Of a DNA stretch of 64,000 nucleotides, positions 49,031 through 57,903 are shown one piece after another. Positions within the stretch are counted from its first letter, which is position 1. Each line of letters starts with the position of its first letter. Origin of the DNA: Sutcliffiella sp. FSL R7-0096 (lineage in GTDB: Bacteria > Bacillota > Bacilli > Bacillales > Bacillaceae_I); NCBI RefSeq assembly GCF_038595065.1, contig NZ_CP152003.1, positions 166,001 to 230,000 of the forward strand. Reading direction: 5' to 3'. The position numbers and the translations under genes were made by a program. Below the pieces are notes generated by a model that saw only the letters and a program-made list of their open reading frames with translations, had not been told where the DNA came from and ran no database searches.

Positions 49031-50302
49031 ATGGACGTGAAGTTGAACAGAAATAGAGGGTTTCTTACGCTGATGTTGGCACAGTTGATTTCAAGTTTGG
49101 GTGATTGGTTGAGTATTGTTGCGATAATGACGCTTGTGGGATTGAAGTGGGAAGCCTCTCCGATGGAAGTCTCCTTTGTAATTTTGAGCCTAGCAATTCC
49201 AATGGCGCTTTTGGGGCCTTTCGCAGGGACAGTTGCAGACAGGGTGAACCGGAGAACGCTGATGGTGATTTCGGACCTTGGTAGAGCGGTGCTTATATTG
49301 ATACTTGCCTTCGCAAGCTCGATTTGGATGGTGTATGTGTGTTTGTTTTTCATTGGAATGCTGTCCGCTGTCTTTGTTCCCGCTAAGAATGGTAAACTGA
49401 AGGAACTCGTACATCAGGAGCATATGAAGAGTGCCATGTCCATCACCTCCATGATCGATGCAAGTACAAAGGTGATTGGTCCGTTGCTGAGCGGGTTATT
49501 GGTTACGGCATTCAGTACGCAGCTTGTTTTCTATATAGACTCGGTGACTTTTATCCTCTCGGCCCTGTTATTATTCATCTTGCCGAAAACGGTTAAAGAG
49601 ACAGTGGTACCAACTGAAGAGTCAGGGGATATGAATAAAACTTCTTTTAAAGAGGAGTTTGTGGAAGGAATGGCCTTTATCAAAGGAAGCCGCTATTTGC
49701 TGGTCGGAATGCTGGTGCTTGGAATCAGCCTTTTAATCTTGCAGCTATCCGATTCCCAGATTATCGTATTGGTAAGGGAGCTCTCACAGGCTTCACCCGA
49801 CCTTTTTGGATTTATCGTCACGGCTTCAGGAATCGGCATGCTCTTATCAGGGGTCCTGCTGGCCAAGAAAACAGACTATCATGCCCTCAGCCTCATGTTT
49901 CTCGGGGTATGCGGCCTTGGCTTGGGATTTGGCATGATGGCAGTATTGACCGGAATTGATGCAACATTATCCACCCTATGGGGACCTGCGCTTGGATTAT
50001 TGGCCGGATTTGCAGCTGGACTAGTTTTCATCCCGTTTCAGGCTGCTGTTCAAACGAGTACACCTGTTCACATGACAGGCAGGGTCTTCGGGGTGATAAA
50101 CAGTGTAACCACAACAGCGACCATAATCGGACCTTTGTTGGGAGGTTGGCTTGCCACTGTATGGGGTGTGTTACCTACTTTTATCATTACAGCATCCCTA
50201 TTGGTCGTCATTTCGATACTGGGACTCACTTTTAAAAATAATATAGAGCGGGGGAAGATCAGTGTCTCCGAAAGTCAGCAAGGAACACATGGAACAACGT
50301 AG
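49031..50302 (+). CDS. MFS exporter
   Basis: A 423-residue major facilitator with about 12 membrane segments in two halves joined by a charged loop (about 195-225). The MFS signature GTVADRVNRRTLMV is between spans 2 and 3. It is of the macrolide-efflux/MdrT-like kind; the substrate is not deducible. It is co-transcribed with a TetR regulator whose start lies inside its 3' end. Confidence 0.88.
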   Translation: MDVKLNRNRGFLTLMLAQLISSLGDWLSIVAIMTLVGLKWEASPMEVSFVILSLAIPMALLGPFAGTVADRVNRRTLMVISDLGRAVLILILAFASSIWMVYVCLFFIGMLSAVFVPAKNGKLKELVHQEHMKSAMSITSMIDASTKVIGPLLSGLLVTAFSTQLVFYIDSVTFILSALLLFILPKTVKETVVPTEESGDMNKTSFKEEFVEGMAFIKGSRYLLVGMLVLGISLLILQLSDSQIIVLVRELSQASPDLFGFIVTASGIGMLLSGVLLAKKTDYHALSLMFLGVCGLGLGFGMMAVLTGIDATLSTLWGPALGLLAGFAAGLVFIPFQAAVQTSTPVHMTGRVFGVINSVTTTATIIGPLLGGWLATVWGVLPTFIITASLLVVISILGLTFKNNIERGKISVSESQQGTHGTT

Positions 50303-50882
50303 AGCTTATATATTGAATAAAGCAAAAGAGGTTTTTATCGAGCATGGCTACGAAAAGACCACAATGAAGCACATCATGGAGAAGGCGAACATAAGCCGTG
50401 GCGGCTTGTATCAGTACTTTTCCAATAAAGAGGATGTGTATGAAACCATACTGGATGAAGCATTGAAAGAGTCCATGAAGAATAGTGCCGAGCTTCTGAA
50501 AGATAATGCGGCTTCCCACTGGGAGCTGCTGCTTTCCTGTATGTTTGGTAAAGGGGGAAGGCCAAACGATAAGATGGATCCGATGGGGCCTTCCAATCTG
50601 GAATTTTTCATTTCGGGAAGAAAGGATCAGCGCAGAAGGGAGTATGGGAAGGTTCGTTATGAAAATGGTGTGAAAATATACAGGGACATCATTGAACAGG
50701 GTCAGGAAAGAGGGGAATTCCAACCATCTTTCCAAAGTGAAGTTCTCGCACGGTCCATTGTCACTTTCCTGGATGGTCTGGCTTTAGACCATACCATTCT
50801 GCCCAGTGAAGACCTCAAAATAAAAGAGCAGGCTGAGCTTTTTGTGGAATTTTTGAAAATAGCATTAGGTATGAAGAAATAG
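50262..50882 (+). CDS. TetR family repressor of the exporter
   Basis: A 206-residue TetR protein. The N-terminal HTH (about 12-60: EVFIEHGYEKTTMKHIMEKA, NISRGGLYQYFSNKEDVYE) precedes a helical ligand-binding domain. GTG 50262 overlaps the exporter gene by 41 nt. It probably represses its own operon through the two palindromes at 48966-49009 and is released by the exported compound. Confidence 0.9.
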   Translation: MSPKVSKEHMEQRRAYILNKAKEVFIEHGYEKTTMKHIMEKANISRGGLYQYFSNKEDVYETILDEALKESMKNSAELLKDNAASHWELLLSCMFGKGGRPNDKMDPMGPSNLEFFISGRKDQRRREYGKVRYENGVKIYRDIIEQGQERGEFQPSFQSEVLARSIVTFLDGLALDHTILPSEDLKIKEQAELFVEFLKIALGMKK

Positions 50883-50912
50883 CCCCCGCCCCTTTATTGG
50901 CTGGGGTTTTTT
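50881..50912 (+). terminator. Rho-independent terminator
   Basis: AGCCCCCGCC / GGCTGGGGTT with T6, after the TetR gene. Confidence 0.83.
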
Positions 50913-51101
50913 GTTATGCTCGGCCTTCCTACCTAAGCATTATTTCACAGCCCATATGGAAAATTAGTAAAAAATAGGTAATAACAACCAAATTTTACTT
51001 GTTCTATATAGTGAATAAAATAGGCATTATGCAACTTAACATAAATCGGGACATGCTATATCATTAGTTCTTAATAAAGAAAAAATAGCAAAGGGGGATG
51101 A
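50913..51101. other. Upstream region of the secreted-protein operon
   Basis: About 190 bp, AT-rich. A promoter must lie here; GACATGCTATA (51050-51060) is a weak resemblance to sporulation sigma factor -10 boxes, not enough to call. Confidence 0.4.
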
Positions 51102-51530
51102 ATGGCCATAAAGAATAAACGCATGATCATGTGTCTATCACTGACCTGTTTCTTCGTCGCTGGCAGCCAAGTTCAGGCAGGCAGCAGCTGGAACAACCTT
51201 AAAGATTGGGTGGCAGGGAAATGGAACAGCTACTCCGATAACAACAGTGAATGGATTACTAAAGACATCTTTTCAAAACAACTCCAAGAAACAGATAACT
51301 CCCACCACTCCTTAGAACTAGAAGAATTCATTAATTCCACCACATCTTCATCAAAGCGTAAGATCGAACTCCAACAACAGACATACCTTCAACAATTAAC
51401 ACAAGCGAAAAATCAACTGAACCAACATCCACTAGGCACTTATTACGAAGAGCGCCAAGTGAAATTAGATGTAGAACTGACACAGGAACTCGAACAATAT
51501 CTTGCTGAATTATTAGGTGAAAAACAATAA
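51102..51530 (+). CDS. Secreted helical protein 1 (unknown)
   Basis: A 142-residue protein with a signal peptide (MIMCLSLTCFFVAGSQVQAG), then WNNLKDWVAGKWNSYSD and a Gln/Glu-rich helical region. The start has AAAGGGGGATGA. It is the first of three adjacent genes with the same plan: signal peptide, short Trp-containing motif, long helix. No family is recognised. Confidence 0.75.
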   Translation: MAIKNKRMIMCLSLTCFFVAGSQVQAGSSWNNLKDWVAGKWNSYSDNNSEWITKDIFSKQLQETDNSHHSLELEEFINSTTSSSKRKIELQQQTYLQQLTQAKNQLNQHPLGTYYEERQVKLDVELTQELEQYLAELLGEKQ

Positions 51531-51552
51531 ATCCCTAAAAGGAGCGATATAT

Positions 51553-52323
51553 ATGTCTTGGAAAAAGAAATTAGTAGCAGGTACGGTAGCAGTAGGTTTG
51601 GTTTCGGGTGTTGGATTGACTTTTGCGAGTGCGAGTGAGGATTCGCTCTTAAGGCAGTGGTATAACGGTATTTTTGGTACTACACAACAATCCATCTTGG
51701 CGGATAATGAAGCAAATGCAACTGCTGCATTTGAAAGCTGGGCAGCAAATACGGAGCAACTTAAGGCAGGAGCAGGCTTGAAGATCAATGAAACAATGGC
51801 GGCGGAGCTAACAAGGGCAGGCACGGAAATCATGAGGGTAAAAGAGGGGCATCTTGCTTCATTGGATGCGGAGAAATTGGCTTTGCTTGATAATATGAAC
51901 TATCAGGTGTACCAGCATATCTTCTTGGAAGGTTATTTCGCCATCCAGAATCAAGGAGATGCAGCCTTAGGAACTGTGCGTGAAGGATTCCGTGATTACA
52001 CCAGCGAGACTGGACAAGCTGCCGTTAATGAAATGACGCAAGAGTTGACGTCTGCGAAGAACTCGGCGGTTTCCGAACTTGAAGGTGCCATTGAACAGGC
52101 AAAAGCGGAACTGTCCGCACAGCTTGCGATGGAAGAGCAGGTGAGCAGATACAATTTAGAGCGGCAGATCACCTTCAAATTGAACGACTTGCGTGAGGCA
52201 TTGACAACCATCATCAATGGTTTGGTAAGAGAACAGCAAAATATCATAACAGCCAAGGCATTGGAGCTGGAAGAGGAAGCGAAAGCAAGCCTTGATGAGG
52301 TGATGAACAGTATCAATGACTAA
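51553..52323 (+). CDS. Secreted helical protein 2 (unknown)
   Basis: A 256-residue protein with a signal peptide (KKLVAGTVAVGLVSGVGLTF, cleavage after ASA), then DSLLRQWYNGIFGTTQQSI and a long Ala/Glu/Gln-rich helical body with heptad character (about 70-250). ATG 51553 with AAAGGAGCG. It is the largest of the trio and is probably exported to the cell surface or the space around the forespore; the location is inferred. Confidence 0.78.
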   Translation: MSWKKKLVAGTVAVGLVSGVGLTFASASEDSLLRQWYNGIFGTTQQSILADNEANATAAFESWAANTEQLKAGAGLKINETMAAELTRAGTEIMRVKEGHLASLDAEKLALLDNMNYQVYQHIFLEGYFAIQNQGDAALGTVREGFRDYTSETGQAAVNEMTQELTSAKNSAVSELEGAIEQAKAELSAQLAMEEQVSRYNLERQITFKLNDLREALTTIINGLVREQQNIITAKALELEEEAKASLDEVMNSIND

Positions 52324-52351
52324 CATTGGGGATTTCTATGAGGTGAAGTGA

Positions 52352-52795
52352 TTGAGTAAAGTGAAGTATAAGAAGCTATTCGTTGTTGCGATGATGATCA
52401 TGGTACTTCTTTTTACGGCAGAATGGAAAACGGCCTTTGCCAGCTCCAGTATCCAAACCTTGTTGACCAATTGGTTTGAAGGGGAAAAGCAGGAATCGAT
52501 TCGTTCTCTAGAAATGGAGATCACGAAGCAGAAAGAAGCGCAGATGGCCATATTAAAGAAAGAAATAGCAACCACACTTGCGAATGCCAATCAAGAGCTT
52601 GCAAACTTTACAGCACATGAGGCGGAAAAGAGCAAGGAAGAGCTGAAAGCTTATACAAACGCTCTGTTACAAACGATGGAGTTTGATATGGAGGGACAAC
52701 AAGAGCAATTTTTGTTGGAAGTGGAGCGGATTATGGAAGAAGCGTATGAAAAGCTTGAGCAAGCCCGAGCAGAATCCATAGAGAATACGGAATGA
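52352..52795 (+). CDS. Secreted helical protein 3 (unknown)
   Basis: A 147-residue protein with a signal peptide (KLFVVAMMIMVLLFTAEWKT, AFA cleavage), then SSIQTLLTNWFEGEKQESI and a coiled-coil body. TTG 52352 with GAGGTGAAG. The mature start matches the W-containing motif of the other two, so the three are likely ancient duplicates. Confidence 0.75.
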   Translation: MSKVKYKKLFVVAMMIMVLLFTAEWKTAFASSSIQTLLTNWFEGEKQESIRSLEMEITKQKEAQMAILKKEIATTLANANQELANFTAHEAEKSKEELKAYTNALLQTMEFDMEGQQEQFLLEVERIMEEAYEKLEQARAESIENTE

Positions 52796-52800
52796 AATCT

Positions 52801-52831
52801 TGCCTGTACTTAAATGTGCAGGCTTTTTTTG
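52801..52831 (+). terminator. Rho-independent terminator
   Basis: TGCCTGTAC / GTGCAGGCT followed by T7, ending the secreted-protein operon. Confidence 0.82.
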
Positions 52832-52842
52832 TTTTGAAAGAT

Positions 52843-53029
52843 GGCTCTGTTAAAGCAAACTGTTGGTTTTGCAACAACCTAGCTGTTGATTGTAGCAATA
52901 GGCGAAGACTCCTGCGGGGGAGTAGCGACATTCTTGAGACCCCGCAGGGCGTAGCCCGAGGAAGCTCAAGGTCGCCCTTTGGATAAGCGAAGCCGTTTGC
53001 GGAAATCAACAGCTGTGTTTAACAGAGCC
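52843..53029. repeat. Inverted-repeat element, copy 2 (187 bp)
   Basis: Bounded by GGCTCTGTTAAAG and GTTTAACAGAGCC (13-bp inverted ends, perfect here). The inside matches copy 1 at 48755 over most of its length (ATTGTAGCAATAGGCG, GGGAGTAGCGACATTC, TTGAGACCCCGCAG, GCTCAAGGTCGCCCTTTGG). It carries no gene. Confidence 0.87.
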
Positions 53030-53162
53030 TAAAAGATAGTTCCAATCCAAGCTTTATAAAGCAAATACATTCCAAATTCATACTTGGAAAAACGTACTCA
53101 TTCTTTGTACGCATGAAAGCCCACGCCCTTTAGGAAACTAAACGGGAAAGGGTGTGAAAGCG

Positions 53163-53603
53163 ATGACTGTAGTAACAACCTTCAAGGAAAAACGCAGAGA
53201 AAAGCAGATGAAGTATGAGCGAAAAATGCTGCGTGAAATATCACTAGAGGTTTTGCGGACGAAGGTGAAGGATTTTTTTTCACCATACTTAAAAAATAAA
53301 AAGCAGGTTACTGCCATTGAAGAGGGATGCCTGGATGTTGCCATTGAGGCGTATCTCCTAGGTGCATCATATAGTAAGTTTGGATATTACGGAGAAAGTG
53401 CGGAGATGGTGAAAACGCGCTGTCATGTAGAAGAAAAATACCTGATTGATACCCTATACGACTATTTCCTTTATTGGGGCTCGATCGGTGATAATGATAT
53501 GGTACATGAATCTTTTTATATGACATGCGATGCCTTCGTCGACTACTGGTGGCGTGAAGGCTTCCATAAAGGTGAAAAAAGGTACCGAATGAGGCTGCAC
53601 TAA
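53163..53603 (+). CDS. ybaK: YbaK (DUF2521 family)
   Basis: A 146-residue protein matching YbaK of B. subtilis in length and place, immediately before cwlD. It has a basic start (KEKRREKQMKYERKMLREIS), and a conserved middle and end (CLDVAIEAYLLGASYSKFGY, YWWREGFHKGEKRYR). ATG 53163 is chosen over GTG 53154. Function unknown. Confidence 0.85.
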   Translation: MTVVTTFKEKRREKQMKYERKMLREISLEVLRTKVKDFFSPYLKNKKQVTAIEEGCLDVAIEAYLLGASYSKFGYYGESAEMVKTRCHVEEKYLIDTLYDYFLYWGSIGDNDMVHESFYMTCDAFVDYWWREGFHKGEKRYRMRLH

Positions 53604-53665
53604 TTATCATAATCTTCCCCCTTGTCCCATATAGTTTATAGAGCGGACATGCGGGAGGGATACAT

Positions 53666-54388
53666 ATGCGAAGGTGGAAGTTCTGGGCGTTTCTAACAGC
53701 AGCCTTAACGGTGACAGCCGTTTTTCAATTTCAGTTATTTTCTGAAGATACATGGGAACAATGGAGCCTCCCTTTAAGTGGGAAAATTATCATTCTTGAT
53801 CCCGGTCATGGGGGACCTGATGGCGGTGCTGTTGGTGGGGACGTGCTGGAAAAGGATGTGGCCCTGCAGGTATCGAGGTATGTGAAAGACTATCTCCAGG
53901 AGCAGGGAGCCTTGGTATTGATGACGCGTGAGGAAGATGTAGATCTTGCAGACCCTGGGACAAAAGGCTACAGCCGTAGAAAAGTGGAAGACTTGCGAAA
54001 AAGGATTGAGATGATCAACGAATCAGATGGCGACCTCTTTCTCAGTATCCACTTGAATGCCATCCCATCTCCAAGATGGAGGGGTGCCCAAACCTTCTAC
54101 CACGGCGGCAAACATGATAAAAATGAACGATTGGCGAAATTCATCCAGGAGGAATTTCGGGTCAATCTTGAAAATACAAACCGATATGCTAAATCGATGA
54201 ATAGCCTATTTATATTGAAGAATGCAAAGATCCCTGGTGCCCTCGTGGAAGTGGGTTTCTTATCCAACCCATCGGAGCGGGCCCTGCTAAACACAGAAGA
54301 ATACCAAAAGGCACTCGCTGCATCCATCTATAACGGAATCATGAGACATTATACCGATGAAAAGGAACTACCAGATCCCCCTCAATAA
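53666..54388 (+). CDS. cwlD: N-acetylmuramoyl-L-alanine amidase CwlD
   Basis: A 240-residue amidase_3 enzyme with an N-terminal membrane/signal segment (FWAFLTAALTVTAVFQFQLF). Active-site motifs are DPGHGGPDGGAVG (about 45-57), SIHLNAIPSP (about 128-137) and GALVEVGFLSNP (about 190-201). CwlD removes peptide side chains so that PdaA can form muramic delta-lactam in spore cortex, which germination enzymes need. AGCGGACATGCGGGAGGG upstream; a terminator follows. Confidence 0.93.
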   Translation: MRRWKFWAFLTAALTVTAVFQFQLFSEDTWEQWSLPLSGKIIILDPGHGGPDGGAVGGDVLEKDVALQVSRYVKDYLQEQGALVLMTREEDVDLADPGTKGYSRRKVEDLRKRIEMINESDGDLFLSIHLNAIPSPRWRGAQTFYHGGKHDKNERLAKFIQEEFRVNLENTNRYAKSMNSLFILKNAKIPGALVEVGFLSNPSERALLNTEEYQKALAASIYNGIMRHYTDEKELPDPPQ

Positions 54389-54404
54389 TAGAAGGGGATT
54401 TTTT
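54374..54404 (+). terminator. Terminator of cwlD
   Basis: ATCCCC / GGGGAT hairpin followed by T7; it overlaps the last codons of cwlD. Confidence 0.83.
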
Positions 54405-54419
54405 TGTTTAGGCTAACCA

Positions 54420-54466
54420 TGTTGATTTCGAGTGAAAGGCGTGAAGACGCCAGAAACGGAAATCAA
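54420..54466. repeat. Short hairpin remnant related to the 185-bp repeats
   Basis: GTTGATTTCGAGTGAAAGGCG...GACGCC...GGAAATCAAT keeps the GTTGATT, AAAGGCG and GGAAATCAA pieces of the longer repeats and forms a hairpin between TTGATTTC and GAAATCAA. It may be a deleted third copy. Confidence 0.5.
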
Positions 54467-54556
54467 TAATTCCATAAGAAATAAGCCTTATGTTATACTG
54501 GTATTGTAAACGAATTCAATTCTGAAAATAGACTATTATCACATAAGGGTGGGGTC

Positions 54557-55606
54557 ATGTTGTTAACAGAAGCTAAAGTTGTACAGTTATTGAAAGATCT
54601 ACAAGATCCGTTTTTACATAGAACGTTCGAAGAAACAAATGCGATTCAAGAAATCTCCATCAAAGAGGAAAAGAACCATGTAAGTGTGAAAGTGGCACTT
54701 GCCAAAACAGGCACCGCAGAACAGATGCAACTGCAGGGCACAATCGTCAACCTTTTAAAAGAAGCGGGCGCCTCAACAGTGGGCCTGCGTTTTATGGAAC
54801 TCCCGCAAGAAGTGGTAGAACGCTTTGGGGCTGCAGCGCCTAAAGAGGAAGAGACACTTCTGCATAGTAATAAAACAACGTTCCTTGCAATTGCTTCCGG
54901 AAAAGGCGGTGTGGGAAAATCAACGGTATCCGTCAACTTGGCTGTATCCCTTGCACGTTTAGGGAAAAAGGTAGGATTGATTGATGCGGATATCTATGGA
55001 TTCAGCGTCCCGGATATGATGGGTATAACAAAACGTCCGATCGTGCGTGGGGAAAAGATCATCCCTGTTGAGCGTTTTGGGGTACAAGTGATCTCCATGG
55101 GCTTTTTTGTAGAAGACAACTCCCCAGTCATCTGGAGAGGACCGATGCTTGGAAAAATGCTCAATAGCTTCTTTAATGAAGTGGAGTGGGGCGACTTGGA
55201 CTATCTCCTTTTAGATTTACCACCTGGCACAGGTGATGTGGCACTTGATGTGCACTCCATGCTGCCGTCCTGTAAAGAGCTCATCGTAACGACACCTCAT
55301 CCAACAGCCGCTTTTGTTGCTGCCAGAGCGGGTGCGATGGCCATTAAAACAGATCATGAGGTAATTGGGGTCATCGAAAACATGGCCTACTTCGAAAGTA
55401 AGAAGACAGGCGAGAAGGAGTATGTTTTTGGCAAAGGTGGAGGAGAGAAGTTGGCGGAGGAATTGCAGGCACCACTACTTGGACAGCTTCCTCTTCAACA
55501 GCCTGATTGGAACGACGATGATTTCGCACCTTCCATCTACCAGCAAGACCATGACCTTGGGAAAATCTATCTGAACATTGCTTCCAAAGTGGTGGAACTG
55601 ACATAA
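54557..55606 (+). CDS. salA: SalA / Mrp-type ATPase
   Basis: A 349-residue Mrp/NBP35-type P-loop ATPase. The N-terminal DUF59-like domain (about 1-95) precedes Walker A SGKGGVGKST (about 114-123) with the deviant-Walker Lys, then DADIYGFSVPDMMG and LLLDLPPGTGD. The CxxC pair of iron-sulfur carriers is absent (IENMAYFESKK), as in SalA. In B. subtilis SalA represses scoC and so raises exoprotease expression. It is followed by a bidirectional terminator shared with gerD. Confidence 0.9.
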   Translation: MLLTEAKVVQLLKDLQDPFLHRTFEETNAIQEISIKEEKNHVSVKVALAKTGTAEQMQLQGTIVNLLKEAGASTVGLRFMELPQEVVERFGAAAPKEEETLLHSNKTTFLAIASGKGGVGKSTVSVNLAVSLARLGKKVGLIDADIYGFSVPDMMGITKRPIVRGEKIIPVERFGVQVISMGFFVEDNSPVIWRGPMLGKMLNSFFNEVEWGDLDYLLLDLPPGTGDVALDVHSMLPSCKELIVTTPHPTAAFVAARAGAMAIKTDHEVIGVIENMAYFESKKTGEKEYVFGKGGGEKLAEELQAPLLGQLPLQQPDWNDDDFAPSIYQQDHDLGKIYLNIASKVVELT

Positions 55607-55607
55607 A

Positions 55608-55649
55608 AGAAAGAAGCAGACCCTTCGTACGAAGGGTCTGCTTCTTTCT
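55608..55649. terminator. Bidirectional terminator between salA and gerD
   Basis: A perfect 19-bp stem (AGAAAGAAGCAGACCCTTC and its complement) with a GTAC loop; A and T rich ends serve both convergent genes. Confidence 0.9.
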
Positions 55650-55650
55650 A

Positions 55651-56284
55651 TTAACCGCCTTGTTGTCCACCGCCGGAAGCTTCCTGGCCGCCTTCTGAGC
55701 CGCCGGATTGTCCTTCCTGGCCTCCACCAGAGCCTTGTTGCCCCCCCTGCATTTCAGAAGCGGCTTTCAACAAGATGTCCTGTATTTTAGCCATTGAACA
55801 ATGGACTCTCAAATGTTTCGGTCATAACTTTTTGCAGGTGTTTTTTATATTCCTGCCCACTCATTACGGTGATCATCTGCTTTTCCATTTCGGGATCTTG
55901 CAGGATCTGTACCATCATTCCTTGATATTCAGGGTCCTTCATCAGGTCCTTGATGAGCTTTTCATGCTCGTCTTTCATGCTTTTTGCGAAGGTCTCTGCA
56001 AATTTTGGATCTTCAAAGGCTTTCTTCCAGAATTCGGTGCCTTTTTCACTGTCCAAAGTCTGCTCGATTGACTTGGTGACAACTTCCTGATCAAGGACAA
56101 AGTTAGCCTTCATCTTATCATCTGCCATAATTTCTTCAATCGCTTTCTTGCCATCATCTGTCTTTAATATATCCACAACCATTTTTTTGGTTTCTTCATA
56201 ATCCATTTGGCCGCCTTTTTCACCCTGTGCACATCCTGAAAGCAACAGGAAAAGAAGGAGAGACGGCAAAAGGTAGCTTTTCAT
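55651..56284 (-). pseudogene. gerD: GerD lipoprotein gene with apparent frameshift
   Basis: ATG 56284 (GGAAGGAG) starts a lipoprotein with lipobox LSGC and the GerD body (QMDYEETKKMVVDILKTDDG, then HEKLIKDLMKDPEYQGMMVQ). The zero frame stops at 55787 after SPLFNG. The +1 frame continues MAKIQDILLKAASEMQGG and the Gly/Gln-rich tail to TAA 55651, as in intact GerD. One extra A in TTCAATGG (about 55793-55800) would cause this. GerD clusters germinant receptors. The 165-residue product keeps the helical core but loses the tail. Confidence 0.8.
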
Positions 56285-56442
56285 GAAAAAAACTCCTTCC
56301 ATCTGGTTTTTCATACGTTTAATATGTGACAAAGTTAATGAAATATACAAATTTGCAAGCGCGCTATTATAGATTTTTACTGGTTGGATTGGTAAAATGG
56401 TAACTAGTGTCTTTAATCTGTGTAAAATGGAGGAAAAGAAAA

Positions 56443-57042
56443 GTGAACAGTCGTAATTGGGTTCGATTATTTCTTTCCACGTTACTAGTCGGAGCGGTAA
56501 CCACCGTTATTGTTGCCTTCATAGTCCGTTGGGATCAACATACAGCACAATTTGCAGATGGGGAATATCTTCAATTCCTTTCCATCATTGCTTGGTATAT
56601 TGGTGTGGGGCTTATATTCAGCATCATCAGCCAAATGGGTTTTTTCGCATATCTGACCATTCACCGGTTTGGTCTGGGAATCTTCAAGTCCCTTTGGAAC
56701 GCAGTACAGATTGTATTGATCATATTTGTTCTGTTTGATTTGGTGTATTTCCGTTATATAGCTTTTGCAAATGATGGGGATTCCATGCTCCCTTATCTGG
56801 CCTTTCCGATTTTCATGCTCGTGTATGGCCTGCTTGTCGCATATGTAAAAAGTGCACAGACCAATAAGCATGCGTTTATCCCAGCCCTATTCTTTATGGT
56901 GGTGGTAACCACGATAGAATGGTTCCCAGCCCTAAGGGAGAATGAACCAGGATGGCTGTTATTTATGCTGTTTCCGTTATTGGCATGTAACTCATATCAG
57001 CTTCTATTGCTACACAGGCTGAATAATCCTGCAGCAAAATAA
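56443..57042 (+). CDS. kbaA: KbaA, KinB pathway activator
   Basis: A 199-residue membrane protein with six hydrophobic segments (LFLSTLLVGAVTTVIVAFIV, FLSIIAWYIGVGLIFSIISQ, and four more). Size and neighbours (gerD divergent, pdaB convergent) match KbaA of B. subtilis, which activates the KinB phosphorelay branch for sporulation. GTG 56443 with TGGAGG is the start; the longer frame has no ribosome site. Confidence 0.9.
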   Translation: MNSRNWVRLFLSTLLVGAVTTVIVAFIVRWDQHTAQFADGEYLQFLSIIAWYIGVGLIFSIISQMGFFAYLTIHRFGLGIFKSLWNAVQIVLIIFVLFDLVYFRYIAFANDGDSMLPYLAFPIFMLVYGLLVAYVKSAQTNKHAFIPALFFMVVVTTIEWFPALRENEPGWLLFMLFPLLACNSYQLLLLHRLNNPAAK

Positions 57043-57043
57043 G

Positions 57044-57080
57044 AAAATGGCGCCTCTCCGTTTGGAAGAAGCGCCATTTT
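57044..57080. terminator. Bidirectional terminator between kbaA and pdaB
   Basis: AAAATGGCGC / GCGCCATTTT stem with a 17-nt loop, between convergent genes. Confidence 0.88.
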
Positions 57081-57081
57081 T

Positions 57082-57846
57082 CTATTGTACTTCCTTGCTA
57101 TTTGCCTTCGTATTATTTATCAATTCCGTCACACTGCTTATATCATATCCCTTGCTCTTGATATATTGGATAATTTCCGGCAAAGCCTCCTCCGTTTGCT
57201 TGGCGGAGTCCGATGCGTGCAGGAGCACAATGTCTCCATTCGTGAGGTTCTTTGTCACATTATCCACGATGATCTCCTTGCCTGGGTTAATCAAATCATG
57301 GGAATCCACACTCCAATGCACAACAGTAAAGCCAAGGGAATTGGCGATTTCCAGAACTCTTTTATCAAAAGCGCCTTTTGGTGGGCGCAACAGATTGACC
57401 TTCTTTACTCCAAGCTTGTCGAAAACATCCAGCGACTTCAATATATCACGTTTCACTTTTAAATCTTCCAAGTCCCGGTAATTTTCATAAGCATAGCCCA
57501 TACTGCCAATTTCGTGCCCGTCATCCATAATCCGTTTCACTATATCCGGGTGCCTCTCTGCCCAGGAAGCGGAAAGGAAAAAGGTCACCCCCGTCACGCC
57601 ATTCTGCTTCAGCAAGTTGAGGATAGGTACTGCTTTCTCATCACCCCAGCTGATATCAAATGACAAAGCAACTTCTTTATTCTTCCCCTCGCCTTTATAA
57701 ATAGCCCTTGGGCCATCCTTTGTTGAAAATACAGGCTGATTAGAAAAATTCTCTATATATAAGATCCCTGCAGTGAAGAATGCTGCCAATATGATAATGG
57801 ATAATTGCTTGAGTTTTCTTCCGTTAATTACATAAAAGTTAATCAT
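57082..57846 (-). CDS. pdaB: Polysaccharide deacetylase PdaB
   Basis: A 254-residue protein, the usual PdaB length, with an N-terminal membrane anchor ([17 protein letters not shown]) and a NodB domain (about 60-235: [60 protein letters not shown]). PdaB is needed to keep spores stable after formation, probably acting on cortex peptidoglycan. Its position beside kbaA is conserved in Bacillus. Confidence 0.92.
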   Translation of the reverse strand: MINFYVINGRKLKQLSIIILAAFFTAGILYIENFSNQPVFSTKDGPRAIYKGEGKNKEVALSFDISWGDEKAVPILNLLKQNGVTGVTFFLSASWAERHPDIVKRIMDDGHEIGSMGYAYENYRDLEDLKVKRDILKSLDVFDKLGVKKVNLLRPPKGAFDKRVLEIANSLGFTVVHWSVDSHDLINPGKEIIVDNVTKNLTNGDIVLLHASDSAKQTEEALPEIIQYIKSKGYDISSVTELINNTKANSKEVQ

Positions 57847-57903
57847 GCTTTGCCCCCTTGTCCACAGTGTCTACTCTCATAAATATTCAGGAGGACAAAT
57901 CTT

